From positions 29,404,347-29,468,346 of the forward strand of contig OX344753.2 of the NCBI GenBank assembly GCA_947034885.2: DNA of 64,000 nucleotides, written 5' to 3'. The notes under the pieces were generated by a model. It was not told the origin of the DNA. It saw only the letters and a program-made list of their open reading frames with translations, and ran no database searches. Shown piece after piece: positions 1 to 12,950 of the stretch. Position numbers and translations under genes: made by a program. This stretch comes from Thuidium tamariscinum (taxonomy: Eukaryota > Streptophyta > Bryopsida > Hypnales > Thuidiaceae). Every line of letters starts with the position of its first letter. Positions within the stretch are counted from its first letter, which is position 1.

Positions 1-1236
1 TGCACCCTACCTTTCCAACCTCCATGCTGATTCAAAGAGGATCCCAATAATAAAAGAAGGGCCTCTAGTTCAGATGAAGGGCAAATGAGGAAAGAGAGAG
101 TAGAGGAAGAGGGAGCAGAGAAAAGAGTTGGGGTTCAAAAGGGAGCGGTTCGAGAGGAAGGGAAAGAGTCAAGAGTGGGAAAGAGTCAAGAGAGGGACAG
201 AAAAGTGTACCAAGGACAAGCCACAACAAAAAAGGGCTGTGCCTCGTTGGCTTCACAAAGAATTTGTAGGAGGAAAGAGAATGAACGTGTCAAGGATCCG
301 GAAGCTACAGAGGCCAAGGAACCCTAGAAAAACACTGGGCTAAACAGATCTACAGAGAGATGCTAGAAAAGCCATCTACGTCATCCACATAACGGAAAAT
401 TAATAGCCTAAGTTCGATTTCTAGTGTTAAGCGATCTGACACGCAAATTTAGAGCTGAGGAAGACCAAAAAACCCCGCATATGGCACAGTATGGGACATT
501 TCCCTTTCAAGTAGCAATTTACCAGAGTCCAAAAAGGATTTAGATGTTTACTGGCCACAGCTAGGCTATGTCATCGCTTCAGTTCAGATCACTACCGAAG
601 GTGTTTTTCTCTAACTGAGAGAAGGTGAGAGATAGTGACTACGGCATTAAAATGCCAGACAGAAATGGGCAAAACAAGGAAGCCGGATTTAACCGTCGCT
701 TCCGATCTACCCAATTTCCCTCGACTTTCTGAAATCCAGATGCACGTGCCAAGGAGCACTATATACAGGTATGAAAACCCTAGCACCACGTAAAAGGCTG
801 TTCCCTAAGGTCAGAGACATTGCGGGCTTGAATCTTTACAGCAGCTATGAAAGGTACACTCCAGACCAAATGAGTTGAAGTGATGTGAATCCTTTGAATC
901 TATCATGGAAGGCAGCCAATTCAAGAGCGAGAGCTCCTCTATGAAAAAGGGAACTCTACTCTCTTGGTCCAGTCACTACTAACGCTAGGCATGAGATACG
1001 TACAGAGGGATAGCGACACGTAGGCGAATAGAAAACCTGCGGAGACATCGGTTTCTGAAAAGGAGACCTGACCCCAGGAGACACGGTAACTAAAATACAG
1101 ATGCGGGATTAGAAGTACTGCTTGAGAAGATTGGACCAAGAAAATTAAGAACGGAGCTTCTATAAGGCATGATGATGTCATGCTCTCTAAACTCTCCTGG
1201 TAAACAAAGACAGAAGGAGAAATCCCACCCTGATTT
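1..1236. other. 3' flank of the DIS3L2-like gene, no gene seen
   Basis: No convincing coding region. Short open frames on both strands lack recognisable motifs and low-complexity Arg/Glu/Lys-rich frames at 85-343 follow from a purine-rich stretch. The part next to 1236 is expected to hold the 3' untranslated region of the minus-strand exoribonuclease gene, but no polyadenylation signal could be singled out. Confidence 0.5.
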
Positions 1237-4200
1237 TCAGGTGGCATAAGAGCTCACATAAACCTTCACTGCAACATCCAGGGGGCGATGATCGGCTCCA
1301 CCTCCGACTGAGTGCAAGGAGACGGGAACTGCCGAAAATAACTGTAGAGTCAGGGGCAAGACTGTGGGTTCAACCTCAGCATCACTTGCAAGTCCCTCTA
1401 CATCAAAAGCTGGAGGACTCTCATACGGAAAATCTTTTCCAGCTAATCTTTGTTCCACTTCTCGGATGATGTCTTCATAAGATTCTTTTTCAGGGCTACT
1501 ACCAAGACCATCAGCAGGGTTGACAACCATCGCTATGTCAGCAACTGTCCTTTGCCTTCCAGACCTGCCCTGTGAACGTTTCTGCGGCGTAGATTTCTTC
1601 GTTGGAGAGAAGTCAAGGACTAGTGTCCCAGTTGCTTCAAACCATTCCGCATTGACACCCTCAATCTCATCATAGTATATGCGACGTTCCATCTGGGTAA
1701 TCCAAAGAAAAATGAGCGTCAGAAATGTGGATTTCTTGCACCGACATTTGCTTAAGGCCTAAAAACGATAGAACACATGACCAATGTAACTTCAAATCAT
1801 CAAAAGAAAATTCTCAAAATCAGGAAAACTTGCCTCTACTGCTTCAATAATTTACTGAACACAAAATCCTCTCACGGGAAGCTAAAAGATTTACACGAAA
1901 TGGAGGAAATAAAAGTTGAAGACGTCTAATAATTGAGGATGAAACAAGTCACATACCGCTATCTTACAGATATATAATGTCATAAACTTTGGCCCCAAGG
2001 CAAGAACTCTTGAATCTGACAATAAGCCCTGCCAGACACATCCAACATATCGGTCAGCGCTAAATTAAGTTCAAACAAAGGTGCGTTCTTTCTTGAATAA
2101 ACAAGATTGAACATTGATGGGATACTAAAATTTACAGACTAAATTTACAGACTAAACGCACACACGACATCCACAATTACGAAGACAGCTCTAGGAGCTT
2201 ACCCCTTTTTTATTCAGCATAGCCCACAGATAGAGCTTATCACTCGCCTCCTTCACATTTCGGCTGGCCATCTTCCTTTCATTACAGTGAGCAGCGATAC
2301 CCATGAGTTCAGAACTGGCTGGCAGTTTATGCTTGTCAGCCGCTATTGCCAGCGCATTCTGGGCAATGGGAGAATCCGACGCACCTCTCTGTGATTTTGC
2401 ACTAGAGAAGCACTGCTTCAATCGCAAATTCTTACCTGTAAGAGGAACCACGCTATTCTTGTTTCCCTTACGAGATAAGGAGCTATCAGATGCAATGAGA
2501 ATTTCTTCAGCCTCAAGAGCCGCAGCTAACATGCGATGAACTAAAACATCAGGGTACCTTCGGATAGGAGAAGTGAAATGAGTATAAAGAGGACACGCAA
2601 GTGCATAGTGCCCCCAGTCTTCTTCCTTGTCTTTCAACTCTCCGGTGCAAAAGTACTTTGCCAGCTGCATCGGCTTCGTCGCGAACACCATCAGAATATT
2701 GTATAGGACTGGGTCATGACTAACACGGTCTTGCATCTTCTCTAGCGAGAGGCGCAAGGCACCAGAAGAGGATGTATCCAAGTCGAACTTGTTCTTTTCA
2801 CAAAATTCTTCGAACTCCTTCAACTTCCGCATATTCGGTTCGGGGTGACGTCTTAGCAGGGCACTATCTGGGAAGGCATTTGAAATAACTTTGGCAACTG
2901 TCATGTTGGCCAAAAGCATAAACTCCTCGACAACGAAATTAGAGTCTTTGGTCTTATACATTGAAGATTCATACGGTGTACCGTCTTCGTCCAATGAGAA
3001 CACAATCTTTGAATTGTTCAGTTTCAGAGCACCTCCCTCAACTCGACTGTCCCTCCGTTTCTTGGCTATTTCATAAAGTCCCATCACATCGGTCGTTATT
3101 TCTGGCCAGGAATGGTTGCCATGAATCTGGGGTAATGGCCTGTCCGATTTCGAAAGGCCCTCCCTAGCTTCAACACCTTCCATATCCATGAAGACACCCT
3201 CGATCATATCTTGAGCATGCTCATAGGTGAGTTTGGCACATGAGTTTATGACAGTTCGCCCTATCCACTGGCCAAGAATCTCGCCTGATGCACTTATGTC
3301 CCAAACAACAGAGAATGCAAGACGATCAACCCCAGGATTGAGAGAGCAAAGCTCTTCACACAAAAGCCGCGGAAGCATGGGCAAGACTCGCTGCTCAAGA
3401 TAGATGCTGGTGGACCTATGAGCAGCCTCCTTGTCCAATTCCGAGCCAGGGGAAATGAAGTAAGACACATCTGCGATATGTACACCAACCCTCACAATCC
3501 CATTCCGAAGTTTCTCGACAGAAAGTGCATCGTCCAGATCCCGTGCAGTTGGTGGGTCGATTGAGAAAACTCGACACCGCCGTAGGTCGACCCTCTTCTT
3601 CATCTCTGAGACGGGTATCTTCCATGGAGTTCTAGGAAGACAATCCAGTGATGCTTGGGGGAAGTCTGGAGGGTGGGCATTGTTTTCGAATAGTATTGCC
3701 TTCAATTGAGGTTCAATTTCTCCTCCCTGACCTAAGCTCTTAATCACTGTGGCCGAGGGAAGGTAGCTGTCCACCCGCCATGTATCAACCCTTGCGGCGA
3801 CGAGTTCCGTAGAAAGAGTTGAATCCCCTTCCTTTAGACGCTGATACAAGTCGGCCGGAAGACAATTCGGAGGGACCAGCATTTTCGGACAACGACTATC
3901 CACGGGCATCAGCAGCAACGTCACCACATTCTTACGCTTCTGAGGAGAGTCATCTCGGAACCCTCTACCCGCTGCTCTACCGCCACCCCGCTGATGCTGA
4001 GGCACCTCGAGAAACCCTACTACAGACTCCCGTCGTGTAGAGTTTCTAACAATTGCCACAACTTTTGCAGTCGGCCTCTTCCCTGGGCACGATGATATTT
4101 GTGATGTGAGATTGGCTACGGCTGCCGCAATTTTCCCGCTAGAAACTCCGCTTATTGGCTTACCACATACATCTTCCACTCTCTCCACCAACGTGTCCCG

Positions 4201-7200
4201 CACAGTCACTGTTGATACTTTACTTGTCGCACTTGCTCGTTTCTCCATTGAACTTAACAGCGCAACAGAACCTGTAGCATTATCGCTAGTAGGTCTCTTC
4301 AAAATTTGATATACTGTATTCCCGGACACAGTAGTCTTCTGGTCAACCAGGCGACCATTGTTGCATAATCCGCTTTTTGATTTGCGGGTATCTTCCTGAA
4401 TAGACGAGACTTTCCTATTACAGTCCTTCGAAATGAAGTTGCGATGGCGAGTTTCTGAAGATTCATCATCCAGGCGCAAAAGATCTTTTACGTCCTCCGC
4501 CAAGTTCTCCGGGCGCTCAGTTTCAACCCTCGACACAGAAGCCTCCAAAATATTTATATCTCTCTCTGTTGCAGCAAAAACTCCGTCACAAACTGTCGCA
4601 GGCTCAGGACTCGCTTGCCTTACAAAACAGCCCTTCAATCTTGACCACGCGGAAGTTGGTTCTATCATCACTGCTACGATATCCCCTTCCATCTGGAAAA
4701 ATAACATGTGAGAACGACCAAAAAAAAAATGGCGGACTGTAATATTTACAGCTGAACGCATTAACAGAGTACTATTCCAAAGTATTCATCACACCAAAAT
4801 TAGTTTCAAAAAATTGGTTGTTTTGTAAGGCAATGTTGAGTACATTGAGCATCAGTTACATACCGCCCGATTTTGCGCCGGTAAGCCATCAATTAGTAGA
4901 TCCAAGGGTAAACCGTCTACTGTCACATAAGCCTGCATTAAGAGTTAGTACAAGCAATAGTCATGCATGACAAGGAGTACAGACCAACGAATTCGTCCTG
5001 TATAGGCAGCAAACTTAGTTCAAGAATATGTCCCCAACAAGCTTAGGTTTCACTGCAAAAACGTGTATAAAGCTCGAAGTTCAAAAGAAAAATTACGTGA
5101 ATTACCTCATGACGGTTGTGAGAATTAACTCGAAAGATAGCTTTAAAAATCTGGCCATCCTGTAAAAGAAGACAGCACGTCATTACAACAGCAATGCACA
5201 ATCCAGGACTACCCCGAAGCGTTCTCAGGTTTCAGCAAAAGAAATATATAATAATAATCTCAGCCAAAATTACAGCGGTTGCGTCCACCACAGTGACTCA
5301 TACAAAAGCTAATTCAAACACACAGATAACACACCTCTATCGCCTGGTTGACTGCTTCAGAAGACCAATGATCTGAGAACAATTTCGACTGGACAGAATT
5401 TCGGCCAGCTCCCACAACTGGCTGCGCTGCAGAGAGAAGCTCCATTACTGGTCCACCAGAAGATCCATATGGCGAGCCAAGCAAGCTCGAGCCTGGCCCA
5501 GGCCATGAGTGAGAGGACTCCGAAAGCCCATCCCCCGTCGAGCCAATTGAGGGCAGATTACACGCTGCCTCCTCATCTACTCCGGAGGATAGAGCCTTCC
5601 ACTGTGATTGCGAGTCCTGAAACTGTGTCTTCAGAGGAGGCGATCTGGAAGATGATACGGGCGAAGACCTCCTAATCCGTTTCTCTGTAGCAGGTTGTTT
5701 TGTACCCATGCCATGCACACCACCCTTTTTCGAATCCGAATAGTCATTTTGACCTCTCGATGACTTCGCGAGTGACAGCTTTGTCTTCCGGATCGCTGAA
5801 GGACTCCCGGTTCTGTTTCTGGATTCAGCACTAGATACCAGAACCTCCTGCACAATTCCGTTACTGTATCTACTTACAGTCTCTGGAGAACCACTTAAAA
5901 TCACTGACTTGGGGTTTGCAAATCTACTTCCATCTTGCCATGTACTGGTGCTACTTGCGTCGCTTTTTTCTTCCTGCCGCTCTGCTATATGGAGGTTACA
6001 ATTCTCCGCATATGTTTCCTCAAATCTTGTCATCAAGCCTGACGAGCTGGTCGCAGGCGGAGTCGAAACCTCACCCTCTGAACTGTCATTCCCAGTAGAG
6101 TCCTCCTTAGGATTCGCTTCAGAGGCGCTCGAGCTTTCTAAGCTAACTACGTCAAGCGCGGGACTGGAAGCTGACGTCGGCGACGCCACAAGAGGAGAAA
6201 ATTTCTCTACATATCTCACATCAGATCTATGGGGAAACTCACTTCGTCCGGAAGGAGAGGAAGAAACATGCTGTATAACATTCCCCTCAGGTCTCGTAAA
6301 AGGCTCACCAGATGAAGCAGCTGGTTTAACGCTAAAAAAAGAAAGCTTGGTCTTAAAGGAAGGATTAGGGATAGAACTAGGACTGGGGCTTGACAACAAG
6401 GATGCATAATTGTTCGTGCCACGCAGAGGAGCTTCCTTACATATCTGCTCCGCTTGTATTTTACAGCCTCCCTCCTTCAAATCTCCTACAGAAGCACATC
6501 CACTACGACGAAATTCAGAATAAATTCAACCAATACGAGAATCTCATAACTTCTAATGACTTTTAATTGCAGACTGAAAAAGGGAACGACGGAACCCAAA
6601 CACACACGCTAGCATCGACTTTGCTCTCAAGAATTCACAATATGAGACATGACCTCTCATAATCAGGCTAGCAGCACCTTGGAACTGACTGAGGAAAAGG
6701 AAACCCTAGAAGTGCACGGCCATCGTCGGACCAGTCTCTATGGAAAAGCTACACACGTAGACAAATTTATCACTAAAAATTCAGGAGCATGAGAGGAGGA
6801 TCAAGCGACCCGAAAGGTGTGTGCAAGGTAACCTACCGATTTGAAAGGAAGAGGAGAAGCCATTCTCAGGCGAAAGTCCGGCATAACCATCCGGTCGTCT
6901 TGTTTTCCTACCCGGTCTTTTGCGGCCGCTTCCAGTCACGTCTCGCCCAGGCTCTAAAACGCCAGCGATGGGCATGACGGGTGACGTAGAGTGTGCAGGC
7001 AACAATCCCAGGGTTTGCGGCGACGGCGGCGCGACGTTGCCATAAGCCTTAACGACAACTCGCTCCTCACGATGGCGCTCAGTCTCCAGCATGTGAGAAC
7101 CAGGCTCCGACATGGAGCGGTGCACAGAAGTGGCTACGGACGATGACGCCGATGAAGAGCATCGCACCTTATCCTTGGTATGCGAAGAGTTGGGGTTGTG

Positions 7201-7260
7201 GTGGGAGGAGTAGCGAGGCTTGTCACCTCCACCTCCACCACTGGATGCCTCCGGTTTCAT
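1237..7260 (-). CDS. DIS3L2/SOV-like 3'-5' exoribonuclease (RNase II family), seven coding exons
   Basis: The gene reads on the minus strand as seven coding exons with GT-AG borders that all keep frame: 7260-6837, 6485-5335, 5159-5106, 4932-4864, 4692-2203, 2028-1957 and 1692-1237, giving 1571 codons. Residues 1-525 are Ser/Pro-rich and look disordered. Exons 3-5 encode the cold-shock/OB part (RVNSHNRHEAYV then the GLPAQNRAMEGDIVAV stretch). The RNB catalytic domain starts near residue 900; IDPPTARDLDDAL near residue 944 keeps the four acidic metal-binding positions of the family, so the enzyme looks active. The last two exons carry the LALGPKFM and ERRIYYDE segments typical of the DIS3L2 C-terminus. 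Known members degrade cytoplasmic RNA 3'-5' independently of the exosome. It is longer than Arabidopsis SOV (about 1055 aa), mostly through the N-terminal extension. The start at 7260 is the first ATG of a frame that splices cleanly. It is the only intact host-type gene in the window. Confidence 0.88.
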
Positions 7261-7800
7261 ATCTCGCTCGACGACTATCTATCGGTGGCGGCGAACACTC
7301 CGTGTCGCTGTAAGCGCCAAGCAGTCTCCAGCGTGCGAGCGTACCTGTCGCAGCACGAGAGGGGTGGGGTGGGGTAGGGTGGGAGGGTGATGAGAGCAAA
7401 CTCCAAACTGAGTGCGGCCGCGCGGGCGAGCGGCCGATGAGATGGCCGATCCGGTCTGATCGTCGGGGGCGAAGGGTGTCGGGAGCCTGCAGGCTGTCCT
7501 GAAGAAGATTTGAGAGCGTTGCCCTGGTGCGAAGGCGGCCTGTTCGCTGTGCTCGGACGGTGCGAAGTGGAACTTCAACGAAAGAGAAGAATGCGAGTAA
7601 GGGGCGAGGAGGCTCTCAAGAGGAAGGGCGGGAGCCAGCCTGATGTTGCCTTGCCTGGTGGGGATGAGGGATGGCCTACTGCCGTGGCCGAAGCCAGGGT
7701 CTGCCCGGCGCAGCTTCCCAAGCCAAAGTCCTGCCAACCGGCAGCTGTCCTAATAAGGTAACTACCAGCCTTTTTTTTTTTTTTAGTTTTTGAGAAAGTG
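7261..7800 (-). promoter_or_regulatory. Probable 5' UTR/promoter region of the DIS3L2-like gene
   Basis: A comparatively GC-rich stretch lies directly upstream of the minus-strand start codon at 7260 and ends at a poly-T run near 7771-7784, where the AT-rich desert starts. Open frames here (7279-7737 minus, 7510-7761 plus) are low-complexity products of the GC content. No TATA box was recognised. The promoter role is inferred from position only. Confidence 0.4.
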
Positions 7801-10785
7801 CCAAGATGGCGACCACTTAAAATTTGGTCAAGCATTGTATATCTCCATCCATCCATCTTTTTGACCAAAAAACACTATAGTCATATCCATGCACTTTTTC
7901 ATTCAAATTTGGTGATTTCATCTATATTTTGAATACAAATGAAGAAATTCTAGTGAAAAAAGATTACTTTTATCTGGCAAAAAGTAGACATTTATTTTGG
8001 AATGGTGCAATCTGGCACCAAATCGCCCCCCCCCCCCCCAAAAAAAAGGGCTAGTAACTACACCCCAATACATTTGAATAAGCAATTGAGCATTATTCCC
8101 TTGCTCAACTCTCACACGCCCCCCCCCCCCAAATAGCCCCATACCTCAACCAAAGTAGTCACCAAAATATTCTAACTATATTGGACTAATAGGTGCATTT
8201 TATTATTATTATTATTAGAATGAATAGTGAAGTCATCCATTAGATCATTTTGATTTGAAGTATCCCTTTAATTTAAATTTAGAATGACAAGTGAAAATCA
8301 TCATTTTTGGTACCTTTTGAATCATTTATTTTACGAAAAAATAAAATCACTCATTAGAGGTCAAACTACTATGAAAGGTCTCCCCTTTCTACATAATATT
8401 CTAGTGGATGAACATTTGCTTTCTATTCTAGATAGAAGAGTATTCTATCCCTTCCATAAGACATTTAGTAATTGCAACATCTTCCTAGGGTTAACCACTA
8501 TAATGCTACTTTAGAATAATAAGTGTCCATTTGGGTGACTTCACCAAAGACTATAGGATAGAAAAAAATATTTTTTTATTCAATATTTTTCTTGAAAATT
8601 GCTTGGGTAAATTTTCATAAAATAGTATAGTAAATTTTCTAATTATTAAAATTATTGATTTTTCTAAAGAAAAGATGAAAAGTTCATAAATCGCCTTTGC
8701 AATATATTTTGACCATTTTTTGCTATAAACTCTTGATGTGAGTTTTGGCCATCCTCCTATGAAGATAAAAATGATATGTTTTGAATTTGAGTCCAACTAA
8801 TGAGATAAAGTTTATCTAGTGCAGTGTGCACTTCAATTGGAAATTTTTTATAATTCAAAATATTCAACATTTTAAAAGCAATATGAACTTTGGATGGATA
8901 ACCATGATTTGTTGATTTTCTAATTTAAAAACAACACAATAATTTTGGTTTATACCAAGATATTAAATGCTATAGTATAAATCTATGGTGAAAATTTTAG
9001 ATTTTTTGAGCATATTTTGTATTTGCTAAGAATTCAATTCATTTTTTTCTTGAAAAATTCACAATGATGTCAAATTTTTCCTAAGAATTTTTAAAATATT
9101 ATGACTTGTAGCAATCATCTTTAAAAACTAATTATACAATTTTTATTAATATATATTTACCAAATGGCAACAAATAGAATAATGGACAATCCAAAAAATA
9201 GGTTGTTTGTTTGTTTTGTTTGTTGTGTTGAGATCTCGTGGATTATATGTCCTTTAGTTGCATTCATCATATCATTACAAAGCCCTTGACAAGGAGGAGG
9301 GCACAGGCTTTGTTTCATGACATATGGACCTATAGTGTCAAAGTTATAGATTTTTGAGTTATTTTTGGATTGAAAAAATTTGAAAATTACTTCTATTTTT
9401 ATTTTGTTTGTAATTATTTTGTTTGTGACAACAACACATATGGCAACAATATAAAGCATACTAGTGAGCTTGGAATTAGTGGTTATGAACTTGTCATCTC
9501 AAAGTTGAATTGCATAATTTTTGGTTGTGTCTCACACAATGTCAAAAAACTATTTTAGATTCTTATCTTATGTATTAAACTATGAATTTTGAAAGTGCTA
9601 TTTAAAATAGGAGTTTTCAAATTCACCCTAGACTTTTGTAAATAGTATACATTTTAGGCATAAATTTGTAGGAGTTGGTTTGAAGAAAAGAGTCAAGTTT
9701 TGGTATTGACACTTTAACCAAATCCAAGTGTGTTGCATCAATAAATATCAAATGAATACTATAAGCTCTTTACCTTTAGTTTATATTGCATCTAAAAAGG
9801 TTGTATTCCAAAATAGATGCTGACACACAATAAGAACATTTTAGATTGTATATCCATTTTTTGAGGAAGAAAACATGACATGCCATATTGTACAAACATG
9901 TTTAAAGATTTCCTTTATGGATCATCATTTTATCATATAATTGCATTTTAAAAACCCCTTTGTGGAAGAAATTATTGCAAGTCACAAAGGTTATCACTTA
10001 GGATTTCTAATTCAACTTTTGGAATTCTTGGAAATTCATAAAAATCAAGTTAGATAGAAGTGAGTAGGACTAACTAACTCTAGATTGTATTTGTCAAAAA
10101 ATTTGAAGGTCATAATTAGCAAAATTGGACAATTTGAATTAGATTATATAGTCTAAATGTAATGCATATAAAATTTGATATAATGAGTCAAACTAAATTT
10201 GAACTATATTCTAGAACATGTTGAATTTGTAAAAGTAGGAATGTAAAGGAACAAATTAAAAGCATTTACCTTTGTAATACCTAGTGTAATACTTGCAAAA
10301 TTACAATATTAACCCTTTAATCCTTTACTTCCTAAGAATTCATGATTTTAAGTTGTAGACTTTGATTGATCATATTGTAGAAAGAATAATTTAAATGGAG
10401 AATTTTAATATATCATTAGCTTGAGTGAGTAACATTGCATGCAATAGTTTAAATAAATAATAATTAAAATAAATAAGCCATCTCCAAATAAATTCTTCAA
10501 AATTGCATTAAAAACATGAGGCCCAATTTGGGCTTCTTAGGAAGTAGAGGGTTAGGGACCACAATTGATTTAGATGATGGGCAGTGCATTTTGTGGGCCT
10601 AAATGTAATATGGGAAAAATTGAAAAACAGTGATGTTGAATTTTAGATCTGACCATATAGATTGAATTTGGATGACTGTTTGAGGTACTTGAAATACAAC
10701 CACATACATACGAAAGACTAAGGCATTTGCCACTTGCATACTTAAGACTAAAGTACTTGCAAGCTAAAAATGGAGGCACCTCTAG
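7801..10785. other. AT-rich intergenic tract, no gene seen
   Basis: Low-GC sequence with frequent stops in all frames and no recognisable protein motif. It contains two poly-C runs (8026-8039 and 8119-8130), a TTA microsatellite near 8200-8216 and a TTTG-rich run near 9197-9222. Probably old, decayed repetitive DNA. Confidence 0.5.
8026..8130. repeat. Paired poly-C tracts
   Basis: A run of 14 C followed by 8 A starts at 8026, and a second run of 12 C lies at 8119-8130, in an otherwise AT-rich region. Both are simple homopolymers; their exact lengths may carry sequencing error. Confidence 0.7.
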
Positions 10786-11600
10786 AAAACGAAGGGAAGA
10801 AGAAGAAACTAAGATTAAACATCCCTATAATAAGGCTTCAACTTTGTCAAACCTAACTTTGTGGCCAAAACTTAATCTAGGCAAAATCCTCAAGTAGATA
10901 GAATAAAATATCACAATCCAAGTAGGCTCTAAAAAGTGCCAAGATAAGACATCATGATGTAGGTATAATAATCTTTGAGCCAAAGAATCTAAGTGTAATC
11001 CAAAAAATATCCATATAAGAAAGTACAAAGAGATGATAGAATATCTTGGTGCTAAACAAATTTTTTTTTCTAAATTCTCCAAAATTGAGAGTTTTGAATT
11101 TGAAGGCCGAACCTGACCTATGCCTGTCCCAATCACAAAAACAAACCAATGTAATGTTAGTAAGGATGCACGAGGTGTATTCAACTAAAGCCAATTGCTA
11201 TCTATATTACAGATTTGTAAAATTGAAAAAAAGGAGAGAGCCAACTAATACCATAAGTTAGTGAACAAAAATGAGTGAGTGAGACAAGATTCAAAGTACA
11301 AATCTCAAAAACTGTCACAAGTTAGTAAGCAAAAAATTAGTGAGTGAGATAAGATCCAAAGTACAAAACTCAAAAAACTCCAATGACCTTTGCCATTCTT
11401 GTAAAGTGTAAATACTTGAAGTTATAGAATTGTCCACAAAAAACCAAGAACAAAGCCTCCAAAGCAATCATCACAATGAGAGAGGGAGAAATTGAGACAA
11501 AGAAGCCACTATGTGGTCATTAATTTGAATTTGGGAGGGAGAGTGCAACAAAATGGCTATAGAGTGGTGGAGCCACTTAATTAAGAGACCACATGTAATA
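10786..11600. repeat. Diverged repeat, copy 1
   Basis: This segment aligns by eye, with many substitutions and small indels, to 12200-12950 in the same orientation. Shared landmarks include a start with AAACTAAGATTAAACAT or a close variant, a middle with AGCCAATTGCTATCTAT or a close variant, and CAATGACCTTTGCCATTC versus CAATGACCTTGGCCATTC near the end. No coding potential was recognised. The two copies are about 1.4 kb apart, so they could be an old LTR pair, a tandem duplication, or two copies of a dispersed element. Confidence 0.7.
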
Positions 11601-12199
11601 TTAATTAAGCCTTATAAGTAGACATTCTAAGTGGGAGGGTGGTACATGCTACTAAAAGAGGCAAAATATAAAATAATAAAAACAATAAAAAAACCAAGTA
11701 CCATTAGGTATATTACATCAAGTATTTGATGTGTTGGATTTTATAAACTCGTAGCATATTTAGACATAGATAATCCATGTGGGTTAAAATATCTCTAGAA
11801 TGTTTTACAATTTAAGAAAATAAGATTAAGATTAATGCATTTTTAGTAGACATAGAGAACCCACGTCGGTTAAAATAATATCTTTAGAATGCTTTAATTT
11901 CAAATAATAATAATAATAATAATAAATGATGCTCCTTTGTGAAATAGAGTAGATTATGTAGGATTCACAACTGAGATCCATTACAATAAAATGGGAAAAA
12001 TGGGAGGCCGTAGAAAATATAAGTGGTTCAAAGAAAAATAATCAATGAGTTGAATTAAATAAGAATTTAATTCCTTATCTTTCAGTTTAATGGGCATGTG
12101 AATTTTTTCACAATAAGGGTAAAAAAAACTAGTCAAAGGGACTACTTTTGCAAATATAAGCCAGTAGGATAAAAATTATTTAGAGCTTGTGAAATAGTT
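11601..12199. other. AT-rich spacer between the two repeat copies
   Basis: No gene seen. It holds a partial local duplication (segments near 11755-11815 and 11848-11905 sharing GACATAGA and GGTTAAAATA around TAGAATG) and an AAT/ATA microsatellite near 11907-11933. Confidence 0.5.
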
Positions 12200-12950
12200 C
12201 AATGGCTAAAGAAGAGACTAAGACTAAACATTTTTAACTAGGGCTTCAACTTTCCAAAACCTAACTTGTAGCCATATGTGAATCTAAGCAAAATCTTTTT
12301 TTGGAATGGAATAAAATATTTGAATCCAAAAAGAAGTAATAAAGTTGTGAAGATTTGACAACATAGTGTATGTACAATGCTTTCTAAGCCCATGAAAACA
12401 AGTGTAATTCAATGAAAATATCCATATGTGTGAGCACAAAGATATGACAAGATGTCCAAATGTAAGAAAAATCTTGCTTCTAAATGTAACTCCAAAATAG
12501 TAAGATTTGAATCTAAAGGCCATGCCTTACCTGTCTCCATTTCAAACACAAAACAAATTAATGTAATGTCAATGAAGATGCATGAGGTGTTTTTAGCAAA
12601 GGCTAATTGCTATCTATGTCACAAATTCACAACTCCAAAAAGAAAGCACTATAGAGCATAAGTTAGTGAGTATTCCAAATAAATTCAAAGAACCTAAGGA
12701 AAGTGCAACAAATCCCAATGACCTTGGCCATTCCCATGGAATGCAAACACTTGAAGCTCAAGAATCTTGTAAGAAATTAAGTAGACACCACATTTCCTAA
12801 GTTCAATTATCACAATGAAAGATGAAAGTAAGTGAGGTAGAGAGGCCACTAATAGCTAACTAATTTGAAAATGAGAGGGAACACATAGAGCAAACCATAA
12901 TGGGGTAGTTACACCCAATAGATAGTGGTCTATGGCTAATAAAACCATTA
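12200..12950. repeat. Diverged repeat, copy 2
   Basis: Same-orientation homologue of 10786-11600 (landmarks described there). The level of divergence visible by eye suggests an old duplication. No protein motif or terminal structure was found in it. Confidence 0.7.

Noticed and set aside
4740-4761. Start of the exoribonuclease at 4761
   Set aside because: The frame upstream of 4692 is intron sequence with a clear acceptor (TTTTTCCAG) before ATGGAAGGGG, and earlier exons join in frame.
7279-7868. Open frames of 83-152 codons upstream of the DIS3L2-like gene
   Set aside because: Low-complexity translations of a GC-rich promoter or 5' UTR; no motif and no splice link to the gene.
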